Origin: Chrysomallon squamiferum
Taxonomy: Eukaryota; Mollusca; Gastropoda; Neomphalida; Peltospiridae
Reading direction: 5' to 3'
Length of the DNA: 64,000 nucleotides
Assembly (NCBI GenBank): GCA_012295275.1
Contig: CM022679.1
Location: 7,452,169 to 7,516,168 of the forward strand
Every line of letters starts with the position of its first letter. Position 1 is the first letter of the stretch. Below are positions 26,313 through 36,336 of this stretch, piece by piece. Both the position numbers and the translations under genes were made by a program. The notes under the pieces are model-generated. The model made no database searches. It had not been told where the DNA came from and saw nothing but the letters and a program-made list of their open reading frames with translations.

Positions 26313-27543
26313 ATGGCTGCTCGAATTATTCTGTTCGCTTTTGTTTTCACCGCTTATGGTAAGATGATTTTATTTTTCTATTAATGATATTTTATACCAT
26401 AATAACTTTTCAACAATATTTCTAAAACTTAAAAGCTGCCGTAAAAAAAATGTAATTTAACTGTTTTATCTTACATTAATTCTTCACAAAGACAAATAGT
26501 TTGATTTATTTGATTATTTTACTAACAAATATAAATATTTTAATTTTTGAAATATGTATTAGTAATTGTTTTACAAAATAAAGATAAATTCTATAAGTTA
26601 ATATTTGTTTGTTTTCAGTAAATGGACAGCTCTATGATAGGTTATATCACAGGCTGATGATGATGGCCCCACCCCCGACCATACCAATGGTCAGCGCCTC
26701 TGCTCCAGTCAACGTGTCTCTCGGTTTTAATCTGTTACAGATACTAGATATGGTCAGTATTACATAGCTCAGAAAATAGCGGTTAATAACTATCAATGTC
26801 TGCATGCTTTATGGATGTGTGCATATGTATCCACACATGCATAGACAGTCAAAAACACACCAAAATATATTTATTTATTTATTTATTTATTTATTTATCA
26901 GAACCCGGAAAAAGGTTACATTGACACACTGATGTGGCTTAATACGCAGTGGACTGACCAAAGGTTTTCTTGGCAGATGACGTCATATCCGGTGAGAGAT
27001 ATTCGACTTCCTACTGACAAGATGTGGATACCGGACATTGTTTTGTACAATGGGTATGTATCGAGAACTTAACTTTGTGTGGTTTATTTGTATACGAATA
27101 ATTTAATCTAAGAAAATGAAAGTTGATTTCAGCAACTTTTTGCACATAAAGTGTGGCCACAATTTCTCAACTGGAGTTCTTTTAATTTCAGTATAAAAAC
27201 GGAACAGACGATGGATGTGAAAGCGATAGTGTCATACAACGGAAACATTATGCTTTTCACCTCAACAGTTTATCGCAGTTCATGCGTTGCAGCAAATGAC
27301 GAAGACGATGCTGAAGGCGACGTTGTGTGTAATTTAAAATTTGGTTCGTGGACGTTCGACGGCTTGAAATTAGATCTGCAGCTTCGTTCAGAGACTGTCG
27401 ATCTTTCTAACTACGTAGTCAACGCCGACTGGGAGCTGGTCGAAGCAAGCGCAGTGCGTAACATCCTCTACTACGCTTGCTGTCCTGAACCGTACGTTGA
27501 CGTTGTTGTGAGTCTTCGACTTCGAAGGAGAACGTCCGACTAA
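26313..27543 (+). CDS. Acetylcholine-binding protein-like, AChBP-2 (intact)
   Basis: Secreted homologue of the nicotinic receptor ligand domain; family members form soluble pentamers that bind acetylcholine. Four exons: 26313-26358, 26619-26752, 26902-27053, 27192-27543 (TAA), 227 aa. The start ATG gives a signal peptide (MAARIILFAFVFTAY). Aromatic-box residues, by alignment with Lymnaea AChBP from memory: Trp72 (loop D), Tyr109 (loop A, WIPDIVLYN), Trp164 (loop B, FGSW), Tyr205, vicinal Cys207-Cys208 and Tyr212 (loop C, YYACCPEPY), so the ligand site looks complete. The Cys-loop (C142-C157) is strongly acidic and lacks the FPFD of channel subunits. The protein stops 15 residues after Tyr212, before any membrane helix, as AChBPs do. 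It is divergent from psi-1 and head-to-tail with psi-3 and AChBP-4. A truncated nAChR subunit is the alternative, but the FPFD-less Cys-loop and clean stop favour AChBP. Confidence 0.88.
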
Positions 27544-27978
27544 AGAATCCAGCCAGTGCATGTGTCCTTGTTTTGATTTAGACTGGGAATGAATCTAATT
27601 TCTCTTTCAGAATCAAATTTTCATACGTGTAGTTTAGTTTTGAAACAGCAGCTTAGCAAAACGAGACTCGCGGCTTTAAACTCGTCCTTAGTCACCATGG
27701 ATAGCTTAGTCCCATCACTTGTTGTCAAAGACAAATGTAAGATGTCGGACGAAATAAGTTTGTTTACTTTATGTACATTATAATTAATTACTCTGTTCAT
27801 GTTAATTAAACTGCTGAAAAAAAAGAAGACAAAAACAGATGGAATTTTCTTTGTTGAATTATATCGTTGACATAATTTCGAGTCGTATTTTTGTTTTGAT
27901 TTTAATTCTTGATACGTTCATGGATTGTCTAAAACTGTGTATGATAAATAATAATAATAATGATAATGATAATAATAA

Positions 27979-28033
<55 letters not shown>

Positions 28034-28403
28034 ATACATCAAAATTATTAAATTCAGGTTTGTAAGCACTGACTGGAATAAAATGTAGTAGTAAAAACTA
28101 ATCTAATCTTACTCTCTGAAAACAAATGTGAAAAAGAATAACATTTTTTTTATATATATATTTTTTTTTTACGCCTTCTCAGGAAAACCACAGAAGAAAA
28201 TCATACAGCTGACGATCAATCTATTGTTTTCTGTGTAATCAACAAAAACATGGGAAATAACCAATACCACAACTACTTCTACTATTTCTGCTACTACTGT
28301 TACCAGTAGTAGTAATAATATGTCATACCTTTAAACACACTAGCTGTGCAGAACCGATTGGAATAGGATATAGTCAGTTTGTTTTCTATTTTCTATTTAC
28401 GTT

Positions 28404-28435
<32 letters not shown>

Positions 28436-28929
28436 CTCGTCTGTTCTATTTGCATTATGTACTATCATCATCAACGACAACAATAGTAACAACAATAAAA
28501 ATATAATATAAATAAATAAAGCAAAAACTATAATAGAATAAAATATGACATAACTAATAATGAAATTTATAAATGCATGTCATTATACGATTATTTTTTA
28601 AGGATAAGAAAATAAATATGTATGTTTATATGATTAATTCAGACGTTGGTTATAAAGCTAAGATTTATTTTATATGAACATTATCCAAAACTAGAAAATA
28701 AATATCACGGCTATATAGATTGGCTGGAAGGGGAGATAACTCAAAAAGTACAACCACTGAGAGTAAAGAAGTATACTCCGCAGAAAAGAATATGCGAAGA
28801 ATATTTTCTTTCTTTCATTTATTATCATTATTACCACTATTACTACTGTTATTAAATAACCCAAAATTGGTATTATAAATAAATAAATATACCTTTTTCA
28901 ACGAGTTTTATGAAAAACGCATTATAGAC

Positions 28930-29007
<78 letters not shown>

Positions 29008-29534
29008 ACATATAAACATGCATATATATATATAATGCTATTTACAACAACAAAAATTGGAAATGTCACTTGGAAATGTTAAAATTTACATATGTATGCA
29101 TTTATGAGCGTGTGTGTTCTTGTGGGCTTTTTTTGGGGGGGGGTGTATAGGCTATACGTATACGCCTTTGTGTGTTTTTGTGTGAGTGTGTGTATATGTT
29201 GGTATTCATTATATGATGTCTTTTTTTCATAAATAATTACAAACTTAATTTTAAACGTTCTTAATACATTTATTAGGTATCAGTTACATGTTTTAATTAT
29301 AACGATTTTATTTTAATTCTAACGATGTAGCTGCTATTCTGCGCTGAGCTAGTTACTGAATAATTACCGAACGGATAGAATGTGACCTTTTCCAAATCAC
29401 CATTCAAAATAACGCATAAAAATACTTTTTTCGTGTTCTCTGTAACAGTAATGCCCTTTGCAGATGCATATATATTCGTATATAAATTTGTAGTTTAGAC
29501 AATTTAGTTGTGTTCTGTTTCTGAGAAGAACAAA
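27544..29534. other. AChBP-2 3' flank and duplicated spacer
   Basis: After the stop come (AAT)n(AAAT)n (27945-28035) and, from about 28180, a segment that is repeated near 31340-33250. It includes a (CA)n tract (28934-29002). A short frame at 28646-28855 recurs in the second copy but differs mostly at amino-acid-changing positions, so I do not call it a gene. Confidence 0.75.
28930..29002. repeat. (CA)n microsatellite
   Basis: About 70 bp of pure CA in the duplicated spacer. Confidence 0.96.
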
Positions 29535-31121
29535 ATCTCTTCTGTTATGTTATTGTTGAGTTACTTCTTTTTCAGAGGTAAGATGATGATAATCTAAATA
29601 TAGTTTGCGTACTTCCATATATATATATATATATTCGTCCAGTCGTAATTGAGAACGAAGTATAAAAGCAAAAGACTAAGCTCAAAATTATCTGTGGGCG
29701 CCTACTGGAAGCAGAGCTAGACCGGCAGCCATGCGGATCCACTACTGGATAGGAGGAGCTTCCTTGTACTGCAATGCAAGTCCCAGGTCCTGGACCTCCC
29801 TCCAGAACGCCTGACAGTAAGGGAAGTAACACCCCTTGCCCTCCGAGTTAGGAAGCTCCCTCTCAACAGCACCAGTGGCAGCCAACTCAAAGTCTGTCAG
29901 GTTGAGTCGTGCTTGAACTTTGGTCTTGACTTGTGGTCGGTGGTGTTCCTGACGTGATCGCCAGCGGTAGTGCATCTTCCATTGCAAGTCTTGATGACAC
30001 ATTTCCAATGACTACAAGTCTCTCGAGCAGCATTTTTGTTGTAGAGGTAACTATCTAAGAGGATTTGGGGCGTACCCCTCTGCGACAATAAAAACTTCAC
30101 TTTCCGAAGTCCAGCCATGGTGCAAGTATTCTATGATTTAACATTCCACAGTTATATTTATATCCGAATGTTTCAAAAGCTACTAACTGAATAAACTCAC
30201 TGTAATCTGTAAACAGTAATTCACAACTGGAATTCTGTTTTAAAAAATTTTTTATATAAATCTCATTGCTATATCAAAATATGTCTCCTTCAAATCCTTC
30301 TTTTTAAGAGCAACATCTCCATACAATTGGAGTAACCATGAAGACACGCTGCCCACCGGAGTTGTGATTACAATAGTTAGCAGTAAGACACAGCCAAGAC
30401 CAGTTGCTCATTCCCAAGCTTTCTTACTGCTTGATTACTGCAGTTATTGACCATATGACTGTTGGGAGGATACCTTTTATACAGTCATGATGTCATCAGA
30501 ATTCAACAAAAAACGTTATCTGCTGATCTGTTCTTTCTTATTCCTTGTTTATTTTACCTTTTAAAATATGTATTAAGCTTCGGACCAGGAAATGAAAAAT
30601 CCAGAAATCCGGGTAACGCTATAAAACTGCAATATTTGGATTCCTCTTTTTAAAAAAATTAAAATAAATTCAGTAAACAAACTAAATATAAACGAGATAT
30701 TTTTCGATTAGTTGGTTTTAAATAGTGTTGTTACTGTGGATATTTCATACCTCTCTTCCAGTTACACGATATTTATTTGTTGACACAGGTACTCTGCAAG
30801 CCAATGGTCAGTTCTACGACAACCTCTACAAAATACTGTTAAACAACGCAATGCCTACTATTCCCATGGTTAGTGTGGAAACGCCGGTAACCGTCAAGAT
30901 GAATCTTATACTTAAATACGTTTTGATAATTCAATGCACTCCTTTTACGAACGTGTACTTCTGACACATTTGTGTTTTTTTTTGTTTGTGTGACTGATTG
31001 TTTGTTTGTTTCAGAATGAACAAGAGATGTATATTGATATTACGGCATGGGTTTTTTTGACTTGGAAGGACACTCGATTAGCGTGGGACAGAGAAATATA
31101 TAGTTTTTTGGATTAAATAAA
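29535..31121 (+). pseudogene. AChBP-like pseudogene, copy psi-3
   Basis: Near-identical to AChBP-4 where they align, but broken. Exon 1 (29535-29577) has ATC instead of the start ATG; an in-frame ATG four codons later might still serve. Exon 2 starts at 30789 (TLQANGQFYDNLYK, PTIPMVSVETP) but a 30-bp deletion after about 30907 removes its last codons and the GT donor, giving read-through to a stop at 30961-30963. Exon 3 starts at 31015 (NEQEMYIDITAWVF) and is fused about 30 codons in to sequence matching the 3'UTR of AChBP-4, so the WxPD motif, the Cys-loop and all of exon 4 are gone. The fused 3' end keeps an AATAAA (31116-31121). Intron 1 carries a transposon relic absent from AChBP-4. Confidence 0.88.
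29703..30472 (-). mobile_element. FLYWCH zinc-finger / MULE-type transposase relic
   Basis: About 770 bp present in psi-3 intron 1 and absent from the same place in AChBP-4 (near 33255). On the minus strand, 30118-29897 has a FLYWCH-like domain (LRKVKFLLSQRG, DSYLYNKNA, HWKC, CNGRCTT). A different frame then gives a MULE-transposase-like stretch (LNLTDFELAATGAVE, GCYFPYCQAFWREVQDLGL) ending near 29742. In intact elements of this kind a FLYWCH domain precedes the transposase, but here the two are separated by only a few bases with a frame change, so it is an internally deleted, inactive copy. Terminal repeats and the target duplication were not clear by eye. FLYWCH and MULE assignments rest on remembered family patterns. 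Confidence 0.65.
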
Positions 31122-31241
31122 ATAATTGTTAAATTAATCTTATATATTCATACGTATACACATACTCTCTGTGTGTGGAGGTGTGTAGACAATGCGAACT
31201 GTTGTCAGAAACCAAGTGAAGCTAGAGAACATAAATGTTCC

Positions 31242-31242
31242 T

Positions 31243-31303
<61 letters not shown>

Positions 31304-31308
31304 ACACA
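31242..31308. repeat. (CA)n microsatellite
   Basis: About 65 bp of CA directly 3' of psi-3, in its former 3' flank. Confidence 0.96.
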
Positions 31309-32436
31309 TCCCTGTTTTTGCCGTATACGCGTGTCCCTTTGAGGAAAACCTCTGAAGAAAATCATGCAGCTGAAGATTAACCTATTCTAATCTATTGTTT
31401 TTCTGTGTAATCAACAAAAATATGGAAAATAACATATACCACTGCTAGTAGTAGTAGTAGTAGTAGTAATATGTCATGCCTTTAAACACATCAGCTATGC
31501 AGAATCAATTGGAACAGGAAACAGTTTATTTTATATTTTCCATTTACGTTTTAAACAAATAATAATAATAAATAAAAATTCTCATCTGTTCTATTTGCAT
31601 TATGTATTATCATCATCAACCACAACACCTGCAGTGACACCACCAATAACAACAACAACAGTAACAACAATAAAATAAAATATAAATAAAGCAAAAACTA
31701 TAATACAATAAAATAAGAATTATAATGAAGCGGAATGCTGTGCTAAGTATTTTCAACATTTTATAACGTGTTTACAATGAATACATTAGTATTTTATAGT
31801 TACTGTATTCAAAGCAAATTAAGCTCTAATCGTAAATAAGGACAAACGTCAAGGCCGTGTTCCGTTTCCTAATCTGGCGGTTTATCATTTAAAGTTACTT
31901 CAAGTAAGCTCTATGGCAACATTATGTTGATAGTTCGTCTGCATTTATATGACATTATGACGTAACTAATAATGAAATTTATAAATGCATGTCATTATAC
32001 GATTATTTTTTAAGGATAAGAAAAAAAAAAAAAAAAAATAAATTAAAATGTATGTTTCAAGCACTAATTCAGACGTTGGTTATAAAGCTAAGATTTATTT
32101 TATATGAACATTATCCAAAACTAGAAAATAAATATCACGGCTATATAGATTGGCTGGAAGGGGAGATAACTCAAAAAGTTCAACCACTGAGAGTAAAGAA
32201 GCCTACTCTGCAGAAAAGAATATGCGAAGATTATTTTCTTTCCTTCACTTATTATATTTGTTATAATACGCTATCAATATTACCACCATTACTACTGTTA
32301 TTAAATAACAAAAATAGTAGTATCATAAATAAATAAATGAATAAAAATACCTTTTTCAACGCGTTTTATGAAAAATGTATTTTTTGAAATAACAAACTGG
32401 ATATGTCATTTGGAAATGCTAAAATTTACGTACATA

Positions 32437-32439
<3 letters not shown>

Positions 32440-32493
<54 letters not shown>
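32440..32493. repeat. (GT)n microsatellite
   Basis: About 50 bp of GT in the spacer upstream of AChBP-4. Confidence 0.96.
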
Positions 32494-32496
<3 letters not shown>

Positions 32497-32933
32497 TTTG
32501 TGTATATGTATGTATATGCCTTTGTCTGGGAGTGTGACTATGTGTATGTATTTATACTCATTACATGATATCTTTATTTCACGATAAATAATTACACACA
32601 TAATTTTAAATGATCTGCATACGTTTATTATGTATTAGTTAATTGTTTTAATTATAACGATGTTACTGAAAAGAAATATTCGCTCTGTTACTGAGCTAAC
32701 CATCACTCTAACATTCCCGAAAATTTGTTTACAGTAGTTGATATTCTGCGCTGAGCTAGTTACTGAATAATTACCGAACGGATAGAATGTGACCTTTTCC
32801 AAATCACCATTCGAAATAACGTATAATTTTCGTGTTCTCTGTAACAGTAATGCCCTTTACAGCTGCATATAAATTCGTGTATAAATTTGTAGTTTAGACA
32901 ATTTAGTTGTGTTCTGTTTCTGAGAAGAACAAA

Positions 32934-33129
32934 ATGTCTGCTGTATGGTTATTGTTGAGTTACTTCTTTTTCAGAGGTAAGATGATGATAATTTTTTTCA
33001 CAACCAATAGTAGTTTATTTATGTTGCTTTTAAAGTGTACTATCGGTGATACGAAGAAATAATCTAAATATAGTTCGCGTACTTCCGTATTATGACAAGG
33101 GTACATACATACATACATACATACATACA

Positions 33130-33163
<34 letters not shown>

Positions 33164-34910
33164 CATACATACACACATACTAATATATTCGTCCAGTCGC
33201 AATTGATAACGAAGTATAAAAGCAAAAGACTAAGCTCAAAATGACTTGTGCGCGCCATTTTTATACAGTCTTGATGTCATCAGAATAAAACAAGAGAACC
33301 GTTAAATACTGGTCCATTCTTTACTATTCATTGTCTGTTTTATTCATATATCTATAAAGCCTCGGAAATGAAACATCCAGAATTCTATATTATAAAAAAT
33401 TAATAATTGTATTGGTCTTTTATAGCGTTCCTTGTAAAACTCAAACGTATTTAGTAAACAAACAGAATATAACCGAAATGTCTTTCGGTTGGTTAGTTTT
33501 AAATATTGTTGTTAATGTGGATATTTCATACTTCTCTTCCAGTTACACGATACCTATTTTTTTATCACATGATGAATAATTTCCAGGTACTCTGCAAGCC
33601 AATGGTCAGCTCTACGATCACCTGTACAAAACACTGTTAAACAACGCAATGCCAACAATCCCCATGGTTAGTGTGGACACGCCTATAACCGTCAAGATGA
33701 ATCTCAACCCAATTGAAATCATCGAGATCGTAAGTATACTTAAATACGTTTTGATAATTCAATGCACTCCTTTTACGAACGTGTACTTCTGACACATTTG
33801 TGTGTTTTTTTGTTTTTTTGACTGATTGTTTGTTTGTTTCAGAATGAACAAGAGATGTATATTGATATTACGGCGTGGGTTTTTTTGACTTGGAAGGACA
33901 CTCGATTAGTGTGGGACAGAGAAATATATGAAGTCGGTGACTCAACAATATCACAGGATCTTATCTGGAAACCAGACATCGTTCTTTTTAACAGGTACGT
34001 ATCTGCATAAGTAGGCTTTGAATGCTAAAGATCCATACTGATCGCCGAGAGAATAATGATACATTTTCGAATGCTTTAATTTCTTGTTTAAAACTGTCTA
34101 ATTTGAGTTGTTATTGTAAGTAGATGATCCCTTATCCGAAATAGTATTTCTTACAGTTTTCGGATTATTTTATGTAAAATTATTTAAATTATTATATTTT
34201 AAAAAGTCCTATAGACCATTTGTATTAGTTTCATTGTATGAAAAATAACTGGAATTTGTATTTAAACTTGTATTTTATTCTCATGCCTTCTCCTCATATT
34301 CCAAAACCGAAACATTTTCGAAATCCGAAATACTTCGGATAAAGGATTTTCAACCTGTATTATTGGCTGATGCTGTTGTCTTTATTATTAACCAACAAAT
34401 TCTTTATTATATATTCAAATGTATATAGACAAAGAATTATTTGGTTAATAAAAAAAAAAAAAAAAAAAAAAAAAGATAACAAAATCAAGAACGGCAGAAG
34501 CTGAGAATCTTTTTTATTGTTTTATTTACTACATATAATTGGTTTTCTCTTGTAGTCAATCTACGCAGTTCACTGTTCCTGGATCATCCGTCCAGAGTGT
34601 CGTCAATTATACTGGTGACGTTATGACTGTTAATCCTACTAGATTTCGCTCCTCCTGCTTTTCAAACAGCAGTGATCAGTCCACGATTGTCTGCAAGTTG
34701 AAGTTTGGATCTTGGGTCTACAGTGGTAGAAAGCTTAACCTTGAGACGCTAACTGAAGGAAGATTAGTCGACCTCTCGAATTATGAGGAAAATCCAAAAT
34801 GGAGGCTGGAGGAAGCGGAAGTTCAGCGGAATGAAGATGTATACGACTGCTGTCCAGAAACTTATCCTTCTCTCACATTCACATTGAGATTTCGGAAGAT
34901 CGGAGACTAG
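32934..34910 (+). CDS. Acetylcholine-binding protein-like, AChBP-4 (intact)
   Basis: Secreted AChBP-type ligand-binding domain. Four exons: 32934-32976, 33587-33729, 33843-33994, 34556-34910 (TAG), 230 aa; phases match AChBP-2 and exon 3 has the same 152 nt. The ATG opens a hydrophobic signal (MSAVWLLLSYFFFRG). Site residues: Trp74 (loop D), loop A WKPDIVLFN with Phe111 where Tyr is usual, Trp166 (loop B, FGSWVYSG), Tyr209, Cys211-Cys212 and Tyr216 (loop C, YDCCPETY). The Cys-loop C147-C159 holds 11 residues and an N-glycosylation sequon (NSS); another sequon (NYT) is at 130-132. It ends 14 residues after Tyr216 with no membrane helix. It is the intact partner of psi-3, with which it forms a tandem duplication. 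Probably functional, though the loop A change may alter ligand preference. Confidence 0.88.
33100..33180. repeat. (CATA)n microsatellite in AChBP-4 intron 1
   Basis: Tetranucleotide expansion at the site where psi-3 intron 1 has only a short (TA)n run. Confidence 0.96.
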
Positions 34911-34965
34911 TTGTTTGAATTTCTAAACGAATTCGTTTCTAGTACTGTTATAGTCTTTTGGATTA

Positions 34966-34971
34966 AATAAA
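34966..34971 (+). terminator. AChBP-4 poly(A) signal
   Basis: AATAAA 56 bp after the stop codon; the same element is retained in psi-3 at 31116-31121. Confidence 0.6.
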
Positions 34972-35182
34972 AGCTTTTGTTAAATTAATCTTATATATTA
35001 ACAGTATTCTTATATATTCATATGTATACACAGACAATGAATGGCTGTCAGAAAACCAAGTGAAGCTAGAGAATATAAATGTTCCTAAATTATAAATTTG
35101 AAAATAAAAATATCTCTTTGTTATTTTATATGTTATAGTTTATTCATGTGGTTTTTTTTTGTGTGTGTGTGTGTGTTTGTGC

Positions 35183-35220
<38 letters not shown>

Positions 35221-35522
35221 TCTAAATCGATAAATATTGTTTCATCAAAAAGTTGTGAGAATTTTCCATTTGAAAGCCAAAATGTAATGAAAAACTGAAA
35301 ACTAAACAAACCTTTACAATAATTTTATAGCCATTGAGTTAATAAGACTTGAAGTAAAATTTATCACACACACGCCTATTTTTGATGTATAAATGATACG
35401 CGTGTCCTTGGTCCTTGTATGGAAAACCTCATCAATGGACAAATATTCGGTTTCTGTGCAGTTTTTTTTTTTTTTTTGGAATTCGTATAAAGAGAGATAA
35501 CTCTAACGGACAAAACCAGAAA
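34972..35522. other. AChBP-4 3' flank
   Basis: Holds a third, diverged copy of the cluster's 3'-flank sequence (ACGCGTGTCC then GGAAAACCTC near 35397-35430) and T-rich tracts; then the TBC gene's presumed 5'UTR. Confidence 0.5.
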
Positions 35523-35702
35523 ATGTCGCATATATATCAAAGGTAAGATTAGTCATATAGGAATACATTTATTTTCTGATAGTTATAGGAGCTTAAGAAG
35601 TGTTGTCAGTTCATCGGTTATCAGATTAACAAAACAGAAGTCAAACATAATAATGTGTATTCATTATTTTCAAACGAATGTTTTTAAATAACTTTTTTTT
35701 TA

Positions 35703-35733
<31 letters not shown>

Positions 35734-36287
35734 TTATTGTTATATTTAATAATATTAATTTATTTCAGTCGCCAGCCATATAAAATTAAATTGTCACTGT
35801 TCATCTAAAGAATATAGTTTTATTACCCCTGTAACTAAAATAGAATATTGCTACCCTGGTCATGACGTAATCGAAAAAACCCAGGACAAATGAGACAAAG
35901 AAAATTAATAAAGAAATTAGGTAATACTAATAGATGACATGTAAAATAATCAATAAGAAAAACGTAATTAGGTCTAATCAAAAAAAATTTTGGCATTATA
36001 AGATATATTTGCTGCTAAAAAAAAAAAAAAAAGGTATTCTGATTTAAAATATTAAATATATATAACATAAAAAGAAATGAGGACATCTTAAAATAACACC
36101 AACATTTAATTTAGCATTGTTTTATGCTGGGATTAATAAGCATTCATGTGGCTATTTATTAATTGATTCAAAACTGGTAAGCATTTTGTTTAAATGTATA
36201 TTGTTTTGGGGGGTTTTTTTTTTTTGTCTAGTTATGTTGTTTTGTCAATTTTTTTGTTTTATTATTTTGGTTATTATTAGTGTTTTC

Positions 36288-36336
<49 letters not shown>

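Larger units (their letters stand above)
31330..33255. repeat. Second copy of the AChBP spacer (tandem duplication)
   Basis: Matches 28180-29700 in order: the AACCTCTGAAGAAAATC segment, the TTAAACACAT segment, the GACGTTGGTTATAAAGC segment (32073 against 28643), the CTGCGCTGAGCTAGTTAC segment and the signal-peptide exon. The copies differ by microsatellites, the transposon relic and small indels. It leads directly into AChBP-4. Confidence 0.9.

Noticed and set aside
27589-27783. 64-residue frame after the AChBP-2 stop, possibly a further exon
   Set aside because: No acceptor or membrane helix; AChBP-2 already ends like known AChBPs. Treated as 3'UTR.
28646-28855. Open frame (LRFILYEHYPKLENKYHGY...) kept in both copies of the duplicated spacer, second copy about 32073-32260
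   Set aside because: Differences between the copies within the frame mostly change amino acids, there is no signal, domain or splice context, and similarity is explained by the recent duplication.
30789-30963. psi-3 exon 2 as a functional truncated gene
   Set aside because: The donor is deleted and the frame reads intron sequence to a stop; the start codon is also changed.
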